A DNA stretch of 64,000 nucleotides from Clitopilus passeckerianus (Eukaryota; Basidiomycota; Agaricomycetes; Agaricales; Entolomataceae), in the NCBI GenBank assembly GCA_944990035.1, contig CALYLX010000094.1:143175-207174 (forward strand). The letters run 5' to 3'. The notes below the pieces were generated by a model. The model saw only the letters and a program-made list of their open reading frames with translations. It did no database searches and was not told the DNA's origin. Made by a program: the position numbers and the translations under genes. Shown piece after piece: positions 1 to 10,605 of the stretch. The stretch's first letter is position 1, and each line of letters starts with the position of its first letter.

Positions 1-12
1 CTCAGACACGCT

Positions 13-129
13 CTACAAGAACCCTGCGAAGACCCCATCCCCGACCTGCTCGCTGGGAGTTGCGACTGGCGCTGAATGAACGCAGACAAAGAGAGCAGTG
101 AAGAGAGTAGCAGAGATTGAGACCTTCAT
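13..129 (-). CDS. Short secreted peptide (38 codons) or first exon of a larger secreted protein
   Basis: Read on the minus strand from the ATG at 129, the frame gives a textbook signal peptide: MKVSIS, then a hydrophobic run rich in Leu, Ala, Thr and Phe, and a likely cleavage after VHSA. A short polar tail (SEQVGDGVFAGFL) follows and a TAG closes the frame at 13-15, so the frame is complete inside the window. A TATA-like box lies 62 bp upstream. Two readings are possible: a true 38-residue secreted peptide, or exon 1 of a longer secreted protein that leaves the frame through a weak donor (GTCGGG after GAGCAG) and continues past the window edge. I do not recognise the family. The UstYa-like gene begins 2.9 kb away and need not be related. 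Confidence 0.45.
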   Translation of the reverse strand: MKVSISATLFTALFVCVHSAPVATPSEQVGDGVFAGFL

Positions 130-190
130 TTCAGAAAGAAAGTAGTAGCAGTAAAGATTTGCTGAAGCAGTCTGTTTGAAGATGACCACC

Positions 191-197
191 TTTTATA
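191..197 (-). promoter_or_regulatory. TATA-like box of the edge secreted-peptide gene
   Basis: TATAAAA on the minus strand, 62 bp upstream of the ATG at 129. The spacing is normal for a fungal TATA box with a short 5' leader. Confidence 0.45.
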
Positions 198-786
198 CTT
201 GAGTATGCAGGGACCAGGGCGCTTTATCTTCGGAATGCCTGGACATGCGCAATACTCACGTTGGTGCTCCCATTGAATTAAAACGACGGGGAGCACATGA
301 ACCCTTCATGAACGTCAACACCTGAGGCTATCCGTCAAAGTCGGGCCTTTAGCTGAATCAGCTACACCCTAGGTCGACTTGTGACAGAGCATAGGCAATG
401 ATAAGGCGTTGGATTGGTGAGTTCTGTATAAGCGGCGAGGTGGCTTTCTTGCGGATGGAAACGAGGATAACGATTGATCATGACGTTGAAGGCTCTTGTA
501 TTCATTCAGACGTTAGCAATTTCTTTTCAAATGGTAAGTTCTGGATATTGTATCCGGTACTCGTCGTAAAGGGAGGGATATGTCTTTTTATTTCTGTGTT
601 TTCCTAGTAGGCACAAGAGATTGCCGGTGTTGAGCTCGTGAACGAGAGGATGACTTGCACCAGGATTTGACAACTGCTGGAAAGCCGATCAAGTTGCGCA
701 CAAAGACCCAGGCGAAAATGTGGCAATCTGACTATGGCTGGGGAGGTGGAGCGACCTATCTGAGTTTGAAATGACCTGCTGGATAT

Positions 787-802
787 AGTAGGTCGACCTA
801 CT
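787..802. repeat. 16-bp perfect palindrome with AT-rich flanks
   Basis: AGTAGGTCGACCTACT is its own reverse complement. The flanks (ATAT before, CTATAT after) extend the symmetry imperfectly. A related TAGGTCGAC occurs at 371-379, and GGACCTACT follows at about 813. This could be a dimeric binding site or a remnant end of a mobile element. Confidence 0.5.
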
Positions 803-944
803 CTATATGGGAACTGGACCTACTTATTTTGGACACCGCTGAGAGCACTCATTTGGCTGGGCCAGATTTGACGTTCTCTGGAGCAATTGTGCGTCAAATT
901 TAAGCAGTGAAAGTGTGTATATAGCGTTATTGCATTGTACTTAG

Positions 945-1157
945 ACGCGCGGAGCGCGTTTTAGAAAAAATTTGACCTGCTATCGGCCGAAACTTACGCA
1001 GAATAACACATTCATGGCCAGTTTTGCACCTAAAGCACGGATTTTTGGCCGTTTGCGAGAATCCACGCGCCAGTCGAGTTTGATATCGATGTTTTGTAAC
1101 TATTCGCGGCTGATTACAGAGTTTTGAGTCCGAGATTGCACTAATTTCGGCCGAAAT
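945..1157. repeat. Cluster of GC-rich hairpin and repeated palindromes, possible MITE remnant
   Basis: ACGCGC and GCGCGT (945-950 and 954-959) form a perfect 6-bp stem around GGA. The 10-mer TCGGCCGAAA occurs at 983-992 and again at 1147-1156; the second copy lies inside a 14-bp perfect palindrome, ATTTCGGCCGAAAT (1144-1157). Repeated palindromes this dense in non-coding DNA resemble a small non-autonomous element. No clean terminal inverted repeats or target-site duplication were identified. Confidence 0.3.
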
Positions 1158-1771
1158 GAGCACTTTTGATGTAGGGGCAGCTCGAGGAAGAGATATCTCA
1201 GAATGATGAATTCATAGGCTAAAGCCTTGCAACTCAAAATACAGATATCTTCAGCAGTCCAAGTATTGGGAATGCTACCAGAATAGCATTAATTCTACTC
1301 TTTCTTGTATAATTCAGTAATTCCTTCCCAGCTTCTACCCAACATTGCGCACTTTACAAAGTAGCTGATGGTCTGGTATTTCTTCTCAATAGACCGAAGG
1401 CACTAAATAGTACACCAAAGGTATTTCCCAGCCCCAATCATTGTTCGCTCTCGCACTCTTTAATGAATCAGAATTTCCTCTGTATTTACCTGGCAATCCA
1501 GAACCTTTCTGACAAAGATTGGCCGTTTTGACCGCGTAACTATATCGTTCAGACACACTATACCTTGAAACTACCTGAAATTTAAAGCGATTGCTTCGAG
1601 TTGTTACACAGGAAGACTGTTCGTCAACCCTCCATTCATCCGTGCCCTCGATTACATTGCTTGATTCGAGTGCTGGACCTTTGATCTTGACATGTCGGAG
1701 AGTATTTCCTTGGGATTTCATGCTCTCCGACGATTTCCCCACGCGCTTTCTCTTCCCCTCTTTCCTCCCCC

Positions 1772-1789
1772 TTAATTAATTAATTAATT
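1772..1789. repeat. (TTAA)n simple repeat
   Basis: Four and a half tandem copies of TTAA following a CT-rich tract. Confidence 0.8.
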
Positions 1790-2991
1790 TTTCTCTTCTC
1801 GTCTGGACCTCCCCCGCCATAGTTAGAGTGCCGAAAATGTGAACTAGTTCTACAGGCAGACAGATTGATGTAGCTCATGCCGTGATTCGGCAACGCCCAA
1901 CTTGGGCAATCCAATCCGCAAGCTGCCAACGTAACCTCCACACGCCGAATGGCACTCGGTGCTTGAGTGCGGTATTTTTAGCTTTGCAAATGGGCTCAGA
2001 GTTGTCTCTCAGGCCCCAATTGTGAAGACTAAAGTACGGTTCTGCATTTCGAACACTTCATATTGCAACAAGTCATCAACTCGGTGACGAACGCAAGACC
2101 CACAAGTATCCATAATTCTAATGCTACGGCTGCGTTTTTTAAGAACTTCCTTACCTAGTAACGCGGCTCACGTATTCCGTCTTGTAGTTGGACATTGTAA
2201 CCTCCTAGTATACTCCCTCTACGACGGCCCCGCCCTCATGCTCCAAGTGCCTGGCCATTACTGGAGGGTAAGTACTCCGTAATGCTGCTGTCATCGGTGA
2301 ATAGTGACAGATTTATTCATTTTGTCCAGAGAACAACATGGGCGCGGCCACACCCACTGTCAAATAAAAGTGTACATTACATTCGTAAGTGATTATCTTG
2401 ACGGATTCCGCGTTGCCCATTGATTTCTTCTCCTGAGATTTCTATTTGACCCCGGCCGATCGGGCAGAACCCGGGCGCGCGACAGAAAACATTCTCAGAT
2501 AACGTGAAAATCCAATGAGTCGTGAACCTTAATAGTTACCTAATTTTGAGTCAGGCCCCCTGGTCATCTATCCGTGTCCAATCCAAGTCATATGAGCGCC
2601 TTTTCCGCTGTCGGATTGAGAATGACCATGGAGGATAAAGCTTAAAGGTGCGACACAGGTTATCAAAGATGCCCACACGGAGATCATCTTATCGGGTGTC
2701 CGAATGGGGAAGAACTTCGGTATCCCAATCCGTCCACAGTTCACTGACGTCCGACTCGCCTTGGTTACGGCCGGGACAGCTCGCAGGACGGGAGTGTACC
2801 TGGTGTTATCATACCTCTCCACTACCAGAACATGTCAAAGGCTACTAGACAGATCCAGGCTTGGAATCTTGATGGGACGTGACGACTAAATGTCCGAACT
2901 ATGTGCCAGGCTGAGGCTATTAATGTGAGCGAAAGCTTCCCCTGACGTTCTCAACCAGCACCCCTGTCTGTGACTTTCTTTTGCTTTCGAA

Positions 2992-4040
2992 ATGAGCAAG
3001 AGTTCCGCCGATTACATGCCTCTCATGGCGGATGAGAGCAACTCTGACCTTGGGAGTCCAATCCTCCCAGCTAGGTCGACACGCCGCACACCAAAGCTCT
3101 CTCGTCGTGACTGGCTCTTCACGATCGGGATCCTGTTCCAGACAATCATTATTGCCGTTCTGGTCCTCGTCAAACTACAGCAAGATTCCGCTGCTGTCTC
3201 AAATCAGAAGCGCTCCTTACACGAACCTCTATGGTACTGTGAGTCCGACTTGCACGCCGTTCGGAGGCCCCTCGATACTGATGGCCTGTACAGCCCCAGC
3301 CAATGAGGTTCTTGAGGAAGAAGTCAAAGTTTTCGATGACGGCTTCATTGTTCAAACTGTTTATCAAGAGCTCACTCCCGAAGCCGATCAAGCTTGGAAA
3401 GACTTGTACCATGATCGTCAGTGCACTCAATCTCAATCGGTAGGCTTCGACTAAAGCTCTTACAGATGCTCGAGTCAGGATTCCGCACGAGCAGGCCGCT
3501 AGGCTTGTCAATAAAACATGGCCAATTCTGGATGATCCAGGGTACTACATCACCGCTCTGGACGTTTTCCACCAGTTGCATTGCCTGGTTCGCCCGTTTA
3601 CATAAGTCTAACAGCTTCAGGTGCTAACCAAGTACTTAGGATGAAGTCCGTCAAGCTGTGAACAAGGAACATTATAATTACGACTGGGACTCCTTGAGCC
3701 AACTCCATATCTCCCATTGCATTGATTCAATCCGTCAATACATCATGTGAGTCTTTGTCCCGGTTTTCCGTGCAGTCGTTGCTAAATGTATTTCAGGTGC
3801 CATGCCGACGTTTCCACCATGGCCTGGAAGTGGGACCCCAGGGATAAGGTCGTCCGACCACAGTTGTCCGCACCACACACCTGCGTCAATTTCGATAAGA
3901 TCCGAGACTGGGCCATAGAGAGGAAATTGAAGGAATGGATTACTCCTCATCAATATGTCGAGGATGATATTCCCTGGCCTCCCGCTATCCACAATGTCCA
4001 GGACGCCGTAAGCTTACCTACGAATTACGTAGGCAAGTAG
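2992..4040 (+). CDS. UstYa-like (DUF3328) membrane-anchored oxidase-family protein
   Basis: Five exons (2992-3238, 3294-3416, 3466-3587, 3640-3746, 3797-4040) join into a 280-residue frame. A polar N-terminus is followed by one transmembrane helix (about residues 42-62, WLFTIGILFQTIIIAVLVLV). The lumenal domain has the family's YSPANE start and an EQAARLVNKTW segment. It carries both diagnostic HxxHC motifs: HQLHC before intron 3 and HISHC in exon 4. UstYa-family proteins act in oxidative cyclisation or tailoring of fungal peptides, notably in ustiloxin-type RiPP pathways; the substrate here is unknown. A convergent P450 ends 250 bp downstream, which suggests one tailoring pathway. The last few residues are uncertain because a GTAAGC donor lies near the stop. 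Confidence 0.88.
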
Positions 4041-4290
4041 ACGGGTATTCTAGCTAACTTGAAAGTTATGAATCTCAATTAATATTTAATAATGGAAAAA
4101 TGTTGGGACCTAGCGCTGGGCTCAAACGTAGTTTAGCTCTGTTCGGCAGCCGAAAGAGCCTCATGAATACTGTATACATTTCAAGTGCGATATTATGTCT
4201 ATAATATATACATCGAAGCAGCTGGCACCATCACGTGAAGGCTTTCCATTCTTCCGTGAGGGTTACAGAGTCATGCAACAAAGATGTACC

Positions 4291-6253
4291 TCAGATATTG
4301 ACCACCAATGCACGCCTAGCCAAGCGGCAGGGAAATGGCTTGATGTGGCTGCGTTGTCATTGTCAGTATTTCTGATTGCACGAATCAACCAAACTGACCT
4401 TGTCACGCCAGTTGTATATTCAAGTGTGGGCGTTATTTCATGTCCATTGGCGTCCAATGGTTTGAGAACGTCGTATGTTCTCAGGACCGCGACGACGCTG
4501 GTAAGAATGGATTTCTCGGCGAACAGTGCACCTGTTCAACATGACATGTAGCAAACGCGAGGCGTGGAGGATATGTATTCACGCACCAGGACAAACTCGA
4601 CGTCCAAAACCAAATACCCACTTCTTGGGGTCAAGCTGAGGGTTTGGCCCGAGAAATCGCTCGGGATTAAAGGTGAATGGGTCGGGGTAAACATCTTCAT
4701 CGTGTGCTATGGCCCAAATATTTGCAAAGATTGTAGCTCCCTGGGGAATACGATATCCCATGAACTCATCGTCTTGGATGACGCTGTGCGGAAGCCCTAT
4801 ATGAGACTTATTAGGGGATGGTAAGTGGTGGAGAGTAATCCTGAGCTCACCGAGAGGTACAGGATGGCCCCACCTCAAGGCCTCTTTGATAAGCGCACAG
4901 ATGTAAGGCAGATCTTGCTCTCCGGCTTGGTCGAGTTCTCCAGCACCAATGACTCTATTCACCTCTTCTTGTGCTTCGCGCTGCACCTCTGGATACAGCG
5001 CCATGGCAGCGAAGAATGCGGTCATGATTCCAACAGTCTGTGCATTTGAGATCGCGTTGGTCGAATCAGCAGGTGACAACTTACAGTATCTGCGCCTCCA
5101 GCGTACAATGCAGAGCTGCACCATTTGATTATATCCTCTTCTTCTGCATCGGGTATATGGCCATCATCGGGTTGAAGGTGGTGTGAGGTGAATGATGGGA
5201 CGTAGGAGCCGGATGCCTAAAGATGGATTACTGAGGAATGGACAAAGGGAGAGGAACCATAAAGGTTTACGATTTGTTCTTTCGTCCATTCGAACCCTTG
5301 GCGATCAATTGTTTCCATTGTTGTTCGGAAACCTTTTGCTCGCCTCTTCCAGCCAGCACCAGGCAACCAAGAAGGCACGAATCGGACTTGACAATGACAT
5401 GCATAAGGATAGTGAAGGAAATGACAAAGGCTTGGTCACTCACGAAAGGGTAAGAATTCGACGAGCCATTGCCCAGGCCTGGAGATTTGGACCTGCAACT
5501 TCACCACTTCCTCTGCAGCGACTACGAATGGGTCATCCGAGCGCTCGACCGACCATCCATACGCGAGTTTGAGAATTATCGCACCAGCGTTTCTGGAGGA
5601 ACCTATTGCCAATCACCGAGGTACCGAGGTTACAACGCCACTTACTGCCTTAGATGCCTTATGAACTGTTCTGGTGTGTCCGACAACCTTTTGAGAAGGG
5701 CTTGAGCTTCTTGTTTGAAGAGTGGGTAATATTCCTGAACGGCCCTGGTGTTAAGACCGGTGTGCAAAACCTTTCGATAGTTCTTGAATCTGGGATGCTG
5801 GGACGAAACGTTGAATACTGCAAACTTCCGTCCGACGACCTCTTTCAGCATCCAGGCCTGGGGTCGATCGGAGTACAGGTTAGACCTTCCGTCGAGGAGC
5901 TCCGTGGCCGCTTTGTAGGTGTTGAGGACGATTACTCGGCGATTAAAAACTCGGAATGATACAACGGGTCCTGAATCGATTTGAACGTCAATTACCATGT
6001 AATGTGTATGCTGCCGTATGTTGAATTTCGGCGTACCATACGTCTGAGACCATTCACTGTAGAATTTCCATGGCTCTGTTGTGGGTAGTTGGTGCACATT
6101 ACCCGAGAGTAGCTTGGGCTTTGGGCCAGGAGGTGGCGATAGTTGCGATAAAGGTGATCTGTAGTAGTACAGGATCGCACTCGAAGCAAGGGCAAGGACG
6201 GTCCATGGAATGGGAGAGCCCTTTCTCAAACACTCCTCTAGGTTTACAATCAT
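4291..6253 (-). CDS. Cytochrome P450 monooxygenase
   Basis: A multi-exon minus-strand gene encoding a microsomal class II P450 of about 500 residues. The start at 6253 (MIVNLEECL) puts one membrane anchor (WTVLALASSAILYYY) just before the proline hinge SPPPGPKPK; an upstream in-frame Met at 6337 would only add a non-helical leader. The I-helix motif AGGADTT is rebuilt across an intron near 5090, ExxR reads EALR, and the heme loop is FGFGRRVCPGA. The last two exons give LFAEKS...VLKPLDANG and finish with HIKPFPCRLARRA, the normal C-terminal pattern. It presumably oxidises a small molecule with a reductase partner. Convergence with the UstYa-like gene suggests a shared substrate, but that is inference. 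Confidence 0.93.
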
Positions 6254-7055
6254 AGCCCCAGCCAGGACAATCCGAGAGTCAGAGTTGGGAGGGGTTAGAG
6301 AGGGCAGATAGAGGTGGGGAAGGACCAACGGATGCAATTCATGTAGCTTCGGTTGTCTGTATGTACGGATCGAGCGTGATCTGCCCTCATATCAATGAGA
6401 GTCCATGGTCTGCTGATGTTCCACGTGTCCAGCAACAGAAGCACATCCAAAGGAAGCAGTGTGGAACCTGCGGTCCAACGTTTAAGAACACAGGTAAGAA
6501 CAAGCCAAGGCGAAATTTACGGCGGTAATCCGCTTCAAACTCTTGAACTTGAAGTTGGTGCGGCTTGAGTTCAGACCCTTCCCCACGATATCTGGAGACC
6601 GCACTGATACTGTGATACCCTGACGCAAGCAGCCCAGGTGGTGCAGTTGAAGGGAGCATGTGAAAATCGACAAGATCATTTCCAGTCTAAAAATTCCGAT
6701 GTATCTCGGTTATCAACACTGTCCAACTGTCAATGTCACCAGCAGGTCGCCAGAGCAGTTCACAAGTGCCATGGTTTGAGATCTCAAGGAGTCGAAAGCG
6801 AGGTTTTTCGACTACATTACGCTTTCAGATTTGCAGAAGATTACATCAATGGTGCTACAGAAAATTGTGGGAGGGTAACTAATTTATGGTTGAAATGGGA
6901 CAGGATTGAAGGTACTTAAAAACATGCGTGCGTATGAAGAAAACCATGAAGGAGATAACTGTGAGGTACGGAGTGTCATGACGGAGAATATGCACAATTT
7001 AAGCATATAACTTAGGGTTCTAAACCAAGCGATTCGGAGTGGGGGCTGGGAGCCA
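6254..7055. other. Intergenic region upstream of the P450
   Basis: About 800 bp between the P450 start and the cyclin stop, both on the minus strand. I see no coding pattern, RNA gene or repeat. It must contain the P450 promoter, but no clear TATA box was identified. Confidence 0.5.
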
Positions 7056-8939
7056 CTAGTCATCACCTTCCTCGGCCTTGGCCATCTGGCGCGCTAAAAC
7101 AACTTCTTGCTTGAGCGCGGCGACATCGGATGCCAGGTCGACAGTGGAGTTTTCAGGCCATCGTTCCAAGGCCCATTGCCTCATAAAGACGCTACACTGT
7201 GAGAAGGATCAGCGGATGTTCAAGTTCAATAACATAATTCCTACCTTCATGTAACGCTTATGGGCGTACTTCTTGTAGAGCGATTCGTGAGGAATGGCTT
7301 CAATAAGAATGTAGTTGACCATAATGTTAACGGTGGGCAACAGTTCCTCCTCAGAATAGGTCATGTAGTGCTCCAAATTAGGTGTCTATAAGGGAAGTGT
7401 GAGCTTTGGTTGACTGGGTGGAACAGCAATTGACACTCACCCAGTCCTCACGACCGAGGGTCAATCGAGCAAGCCACATGGCAGCTGCAGCAAGCATCGA
7501 TGGGGCGGTGCCAACGAGACGCCATTCCAAGCACCCGATTTCGATGAGGTACTTGGCGACTGTCCTGGCCTGGACATCACACTCATCTGCCTTGCTACCA
7601 CGTCGGAGCCATGTCATAGGTCCAGGGTATCGTAGATCCCAACCGAGAGTCTTGAGCATATACCTCTCTGCTTTGAGGATCTCCTCGACGGTGTACGCAT
7701 TTTCGGCTAGGTAGGCGATTTCGTTGACGGATGGAGCGTAAGTCTCCTCGTATTTTGCTGCGATAAAGAAGGCAGTGATGCCGACGAGTTGAAGCTTGAG
7801 GAGGTCGACGGAGCGAGCCGACAGGAATCGGTCGAGGATATTAGTGAATAGGAAGAGGGTTTCCTGTAGTAGGCCGAATTTCGCGTGGACCTGGAGAATC
7901 CAGTCAACTAGAACACCTCGTTTTTCCCAGTCAAGTTCGCGTTGATGGTCCATGTATTTTCCATTTGGGAGGGTTTGGAGCTGGATCAAAAGTTATTAGT
8001 TGGTTTCAATATATCACAACAAAAAGTTTCGTACCTCGACTTCTCTGAGATAGACACACACTTCTGCAACATATTCACTGACGGATGCGGGGTCATCCCA
8101 GTCGGCAGCATCCAGGTCGTCCCAGAGCTCCTGGGGTTCGGCAGCCTTTGCCTGTTCGGGTTCGGCGACTTCTTGAAGCTCAGCAGCAACGCGTTCCTCT
8201 TCGACCTTAGTGTCATCATGATGACTGGTCGAACCTGTAGCTTCGGGAGCTGCCAAACGACCTTTCTTCGCGGCACGGGTATCCTCTAGGTCACCGGGTT
8301 CTTCAGCCTTCGCGGGGGGCTGCTTTGTGAAAACAGTCGGGCGACGCGAAGAGGGTTCAACGATGCTCTCTTTTTTCACTGCAACTTTGCCTGTAACGAC
8401 CTTGGTTTTCTTGGCCTGAGGTGCATCACTCGCAGTAGTACTGACGCTGGCGCTCCGTGAATGGGCTCGCGCTTGGTTCACGCCGCCAACGGCGCGAAGA
8501 GCTTCACGAACGGGCACCCTTGAAGCAGCAACCTTCGTTGCTGGCTTCGCGTCGTCAACCTTCTTCTCCTTAGCCTTTCTAGCTGCTACCTCGTTCTCCC
8601 GACCTCTCCGAGCGTTGGCTGTTGTTGACCTGACCTCTGCCAAAGCTTCACGTTTCCGTTTCGCAGAGGTCTTTTCGGCTGGGCCTGCCTCGTTCAATTT
8701 TGACCTTGCCGCGAGAAGAGCTGCTCCGCCGGTGACTGTTGGTTTCGTCGCAGGGGCTTCTGTGGCAGTCCCCGCCTTGGCACGTAATAGTCTTGATGGT
8801 CGTGCATTAGCATTCTCGCTCTCCCGGGCAGAAACTCGCGTAGTCCTGGTGGTACGACGTGGCTAAATTGATGTGGCCCTCGTCAGTAATAGCTCCATCG
8901 TTCTCAACATGAACATGACCTCACCGGTATTGTTGACAT
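7056..8939 (-). CDS. B-type cyclin, diverged copy
   Basis: The first exon encodes only MSTIP, then an intron (8863-8924). Next comes a long basic, low-complexity N-terminus (RRTTRTTRVSA...; KRKREALAEV) with an RxxL destruction-box-like RSKL. An acidic WDDLDAADWDDP segment precedes the cyclin box, whose hallmark reads KRGVLVDWILQVH. The second fold keeps the SKAD region but as WLRRGSKADECD, not the usual FLRRxSKAD. The C-terminus ends EEGDD. Mitotic cyclins activate Cdk1 and are degraded through the APC. A paralogue at 42172-44172 has the same exon plan. The changed SKAD motif and shorter tail suggest relaxed constraint or specialisation. Confidence 0.92.
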
Positions 8940-9699
8940 TTTTCAACCAGCGAAAAGTGTTTTGATCCTAACGATCGTCGACGTCGACCAGCTGGGGTAT
9001 TGAGGGGGAAAGGAGGAGGTATGAAGACGAGCTACGATGCTCGCTGAAGGACACAGGGTTCGGGTGGATGAACTAGGAAGAAATGAGAACCGCAAGGTGA
9101 TGGCCAAGCGATGCCTTCCACAACGAAATAGTTGCAAACAACAGGAACGCGGTGATCACGTGGCCGCGCCTCGCGTATTTTATGATGCGCCACATCGACA
9201 AAGTTCACGCTCACACTGGCGGCAGCGTTTTCGATCCTTCAAATTGGCTCGAAACTTTCAAGAATGTAGTACAAATATTACGCGGAGATAAAGTCGAATT
9301 TAACTTGGTAATGTGGCTGACGAATAACTAACAATCAACGAATGAAAGGACTTCAAAGGAGAAACATGATGCACCACAGTATTGTAAGCTAGTCTCCTGG
9401 TAGAACTTTCACATCGACAAATTGTGCAGCATTTTCCTTTTCTCGTGCTGATGGCCTCGATCGTTGAGCGTTCGACATCAACCTCTGTCACAGGTGAGTA
9501 CACCAGTGAGTCACAGATCAGTAACATTGTCACATTCGGGCATTGCCCATCCAAGTGGTCATCATGGTCCACCTTTGGTCTGCGTTGTATTTGCTTTGCA
9601 CTTCGACTTTTACGTTCCACTCAAATTTGCCTCACTTGTGGACATAAAAAAACCTTCTCGAGTCAGTTTGCACAAGCTCGCGCAACTTTCTGCATATTC
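8940..9699. other. Intergenic region upstream of the diverged cyclin
   Basis: About 760 bp carrying the cyclin promoter and 5' leader. Short frames are present on both strands, but none has a recognisable domain. An AT-rich CATAAAAAAA tract near 9646 sits about 50 bp before the possible small gene at 9700. Confidence 0.4.
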
Positions 9700-10317
9700 A
9701 TGAGACACTTTGGCACGCCTAAAAGAAAAACCCGCTCCAAATTTATGACGGACTCTACCAGATTACCGAGGTGAGTGCCTCCTCCATTCAAATGTGTAGC
9801 CTTGAGAAAGTAACCCATCCCTCAGGTGACAACCAAGAAAGACTGTTACACAATCTGCATGTTCAAACTGCCGGTGCGGTGGAAATCTGAAGTACTGTTA
9901 CTCCCTCACTGACATTTATCAAAAGCGCAAGTCTGGCCAGGATCCGATTCCAGAATGGGGCCTAGGTGGCACAAAGTGGTGGCCAAACCCTTACAATACA
10001 CCCGGTCGATCTGACCGCGAATGCTCTTATTCCCCTGTCCGCCACAATAGCCCTTCATCTTATGATTTATCTGATGCTAGAAACCTGCAAAGCTTCCAGT
10101 CGCCACCCTTTTGCTGTTCCTGCCTATATACAACGCAATGGGCGGAGCCCAGGAATCCTTATTCACCCACCTGATTATCCAGAACCCAGGCTCGACTGGG
10201 CCTCACCTTCCGCTGGCACATATCACGCACAGGGACAACTCCTTCGCCCAGCTTTCGAGCTTCAACCTTCAAGTTCTGACCCTACATCGCACCCCAGTTC
10301 AAGCAGACATGGTTATT
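9700..10317 (+). CDS. Possible small cysteine-containing hypothetical protein
   Basis: A tentative model. Exon 1 from the ATG at 9700 reads MRHFGTPKRKTRSKFM and ends at a perfect GTGAGT donor. Joining it to an acceptor after CAACCAAG (about 9837) opens a frame with CSNCRCGGNLKYC, then KWWPNPYNTPG and SYSPVRHNSPSS. That frame stops near 10182, while an overlapping frame carries a plausible tail (EPRLDWASPSAG...SSSRHGY) ending at 10317. A further intron or a frameshift would be needed to link them. I do not recognise the family, and the strand and limits are uncertain. Confidence 0.3.
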
Positions 10318-10605
10318 AACTATGCTTGTTACCCTGGCTCAACCTTGTCTACTCATTTTATTTCATGCTCTGCGAGTACTATCAGTCCAGTACAACTACA
10401 TGCATCTATGTCAATTATGCACTGTATGATTAAATATGCAATCCATTCGTTTATTTTTTTCTCACTTCCGCTTTAACCGGAGGGTTGAATCACAGTTATG
10501 TAGCCACCTGCCATGACGTCATGATAGCTGCCTTGGCCTTGTTGCGGCAAGTCATGGCTATACGCTCTGCTCAGCACGTCCTTCTGCCTGTGTTTCCTCC
10601 TTACT

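Larger units (their letters stand above)
198..2991. other. Long non-coding stretch with palindromic repeats
   Basis: About 2.8 kb without a convincing gene. Short open frames here lack recognisable domains or coherent splice patterns. The stretch holds three palindromic segments between 787 and 1157 and a (TTAA)n tract near 1772. The remainder looks like ordinary intergenic DNA or decayed repeat. Confidence 0.5.

Noticed and set aside
398..607. 69-codon open frame with hydrophobic end
   Set aside because: No domain, no splice context and no promoter. Its composition fits random AT-rich sequence.
13..4040. Edge peptide as the RiPP precursor of the UstYa-like gene
   Set aside because: No repeated core and no Kex2-like KR sites in the visible frame. 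It lies 2.9 kb away and may be only exon 1.
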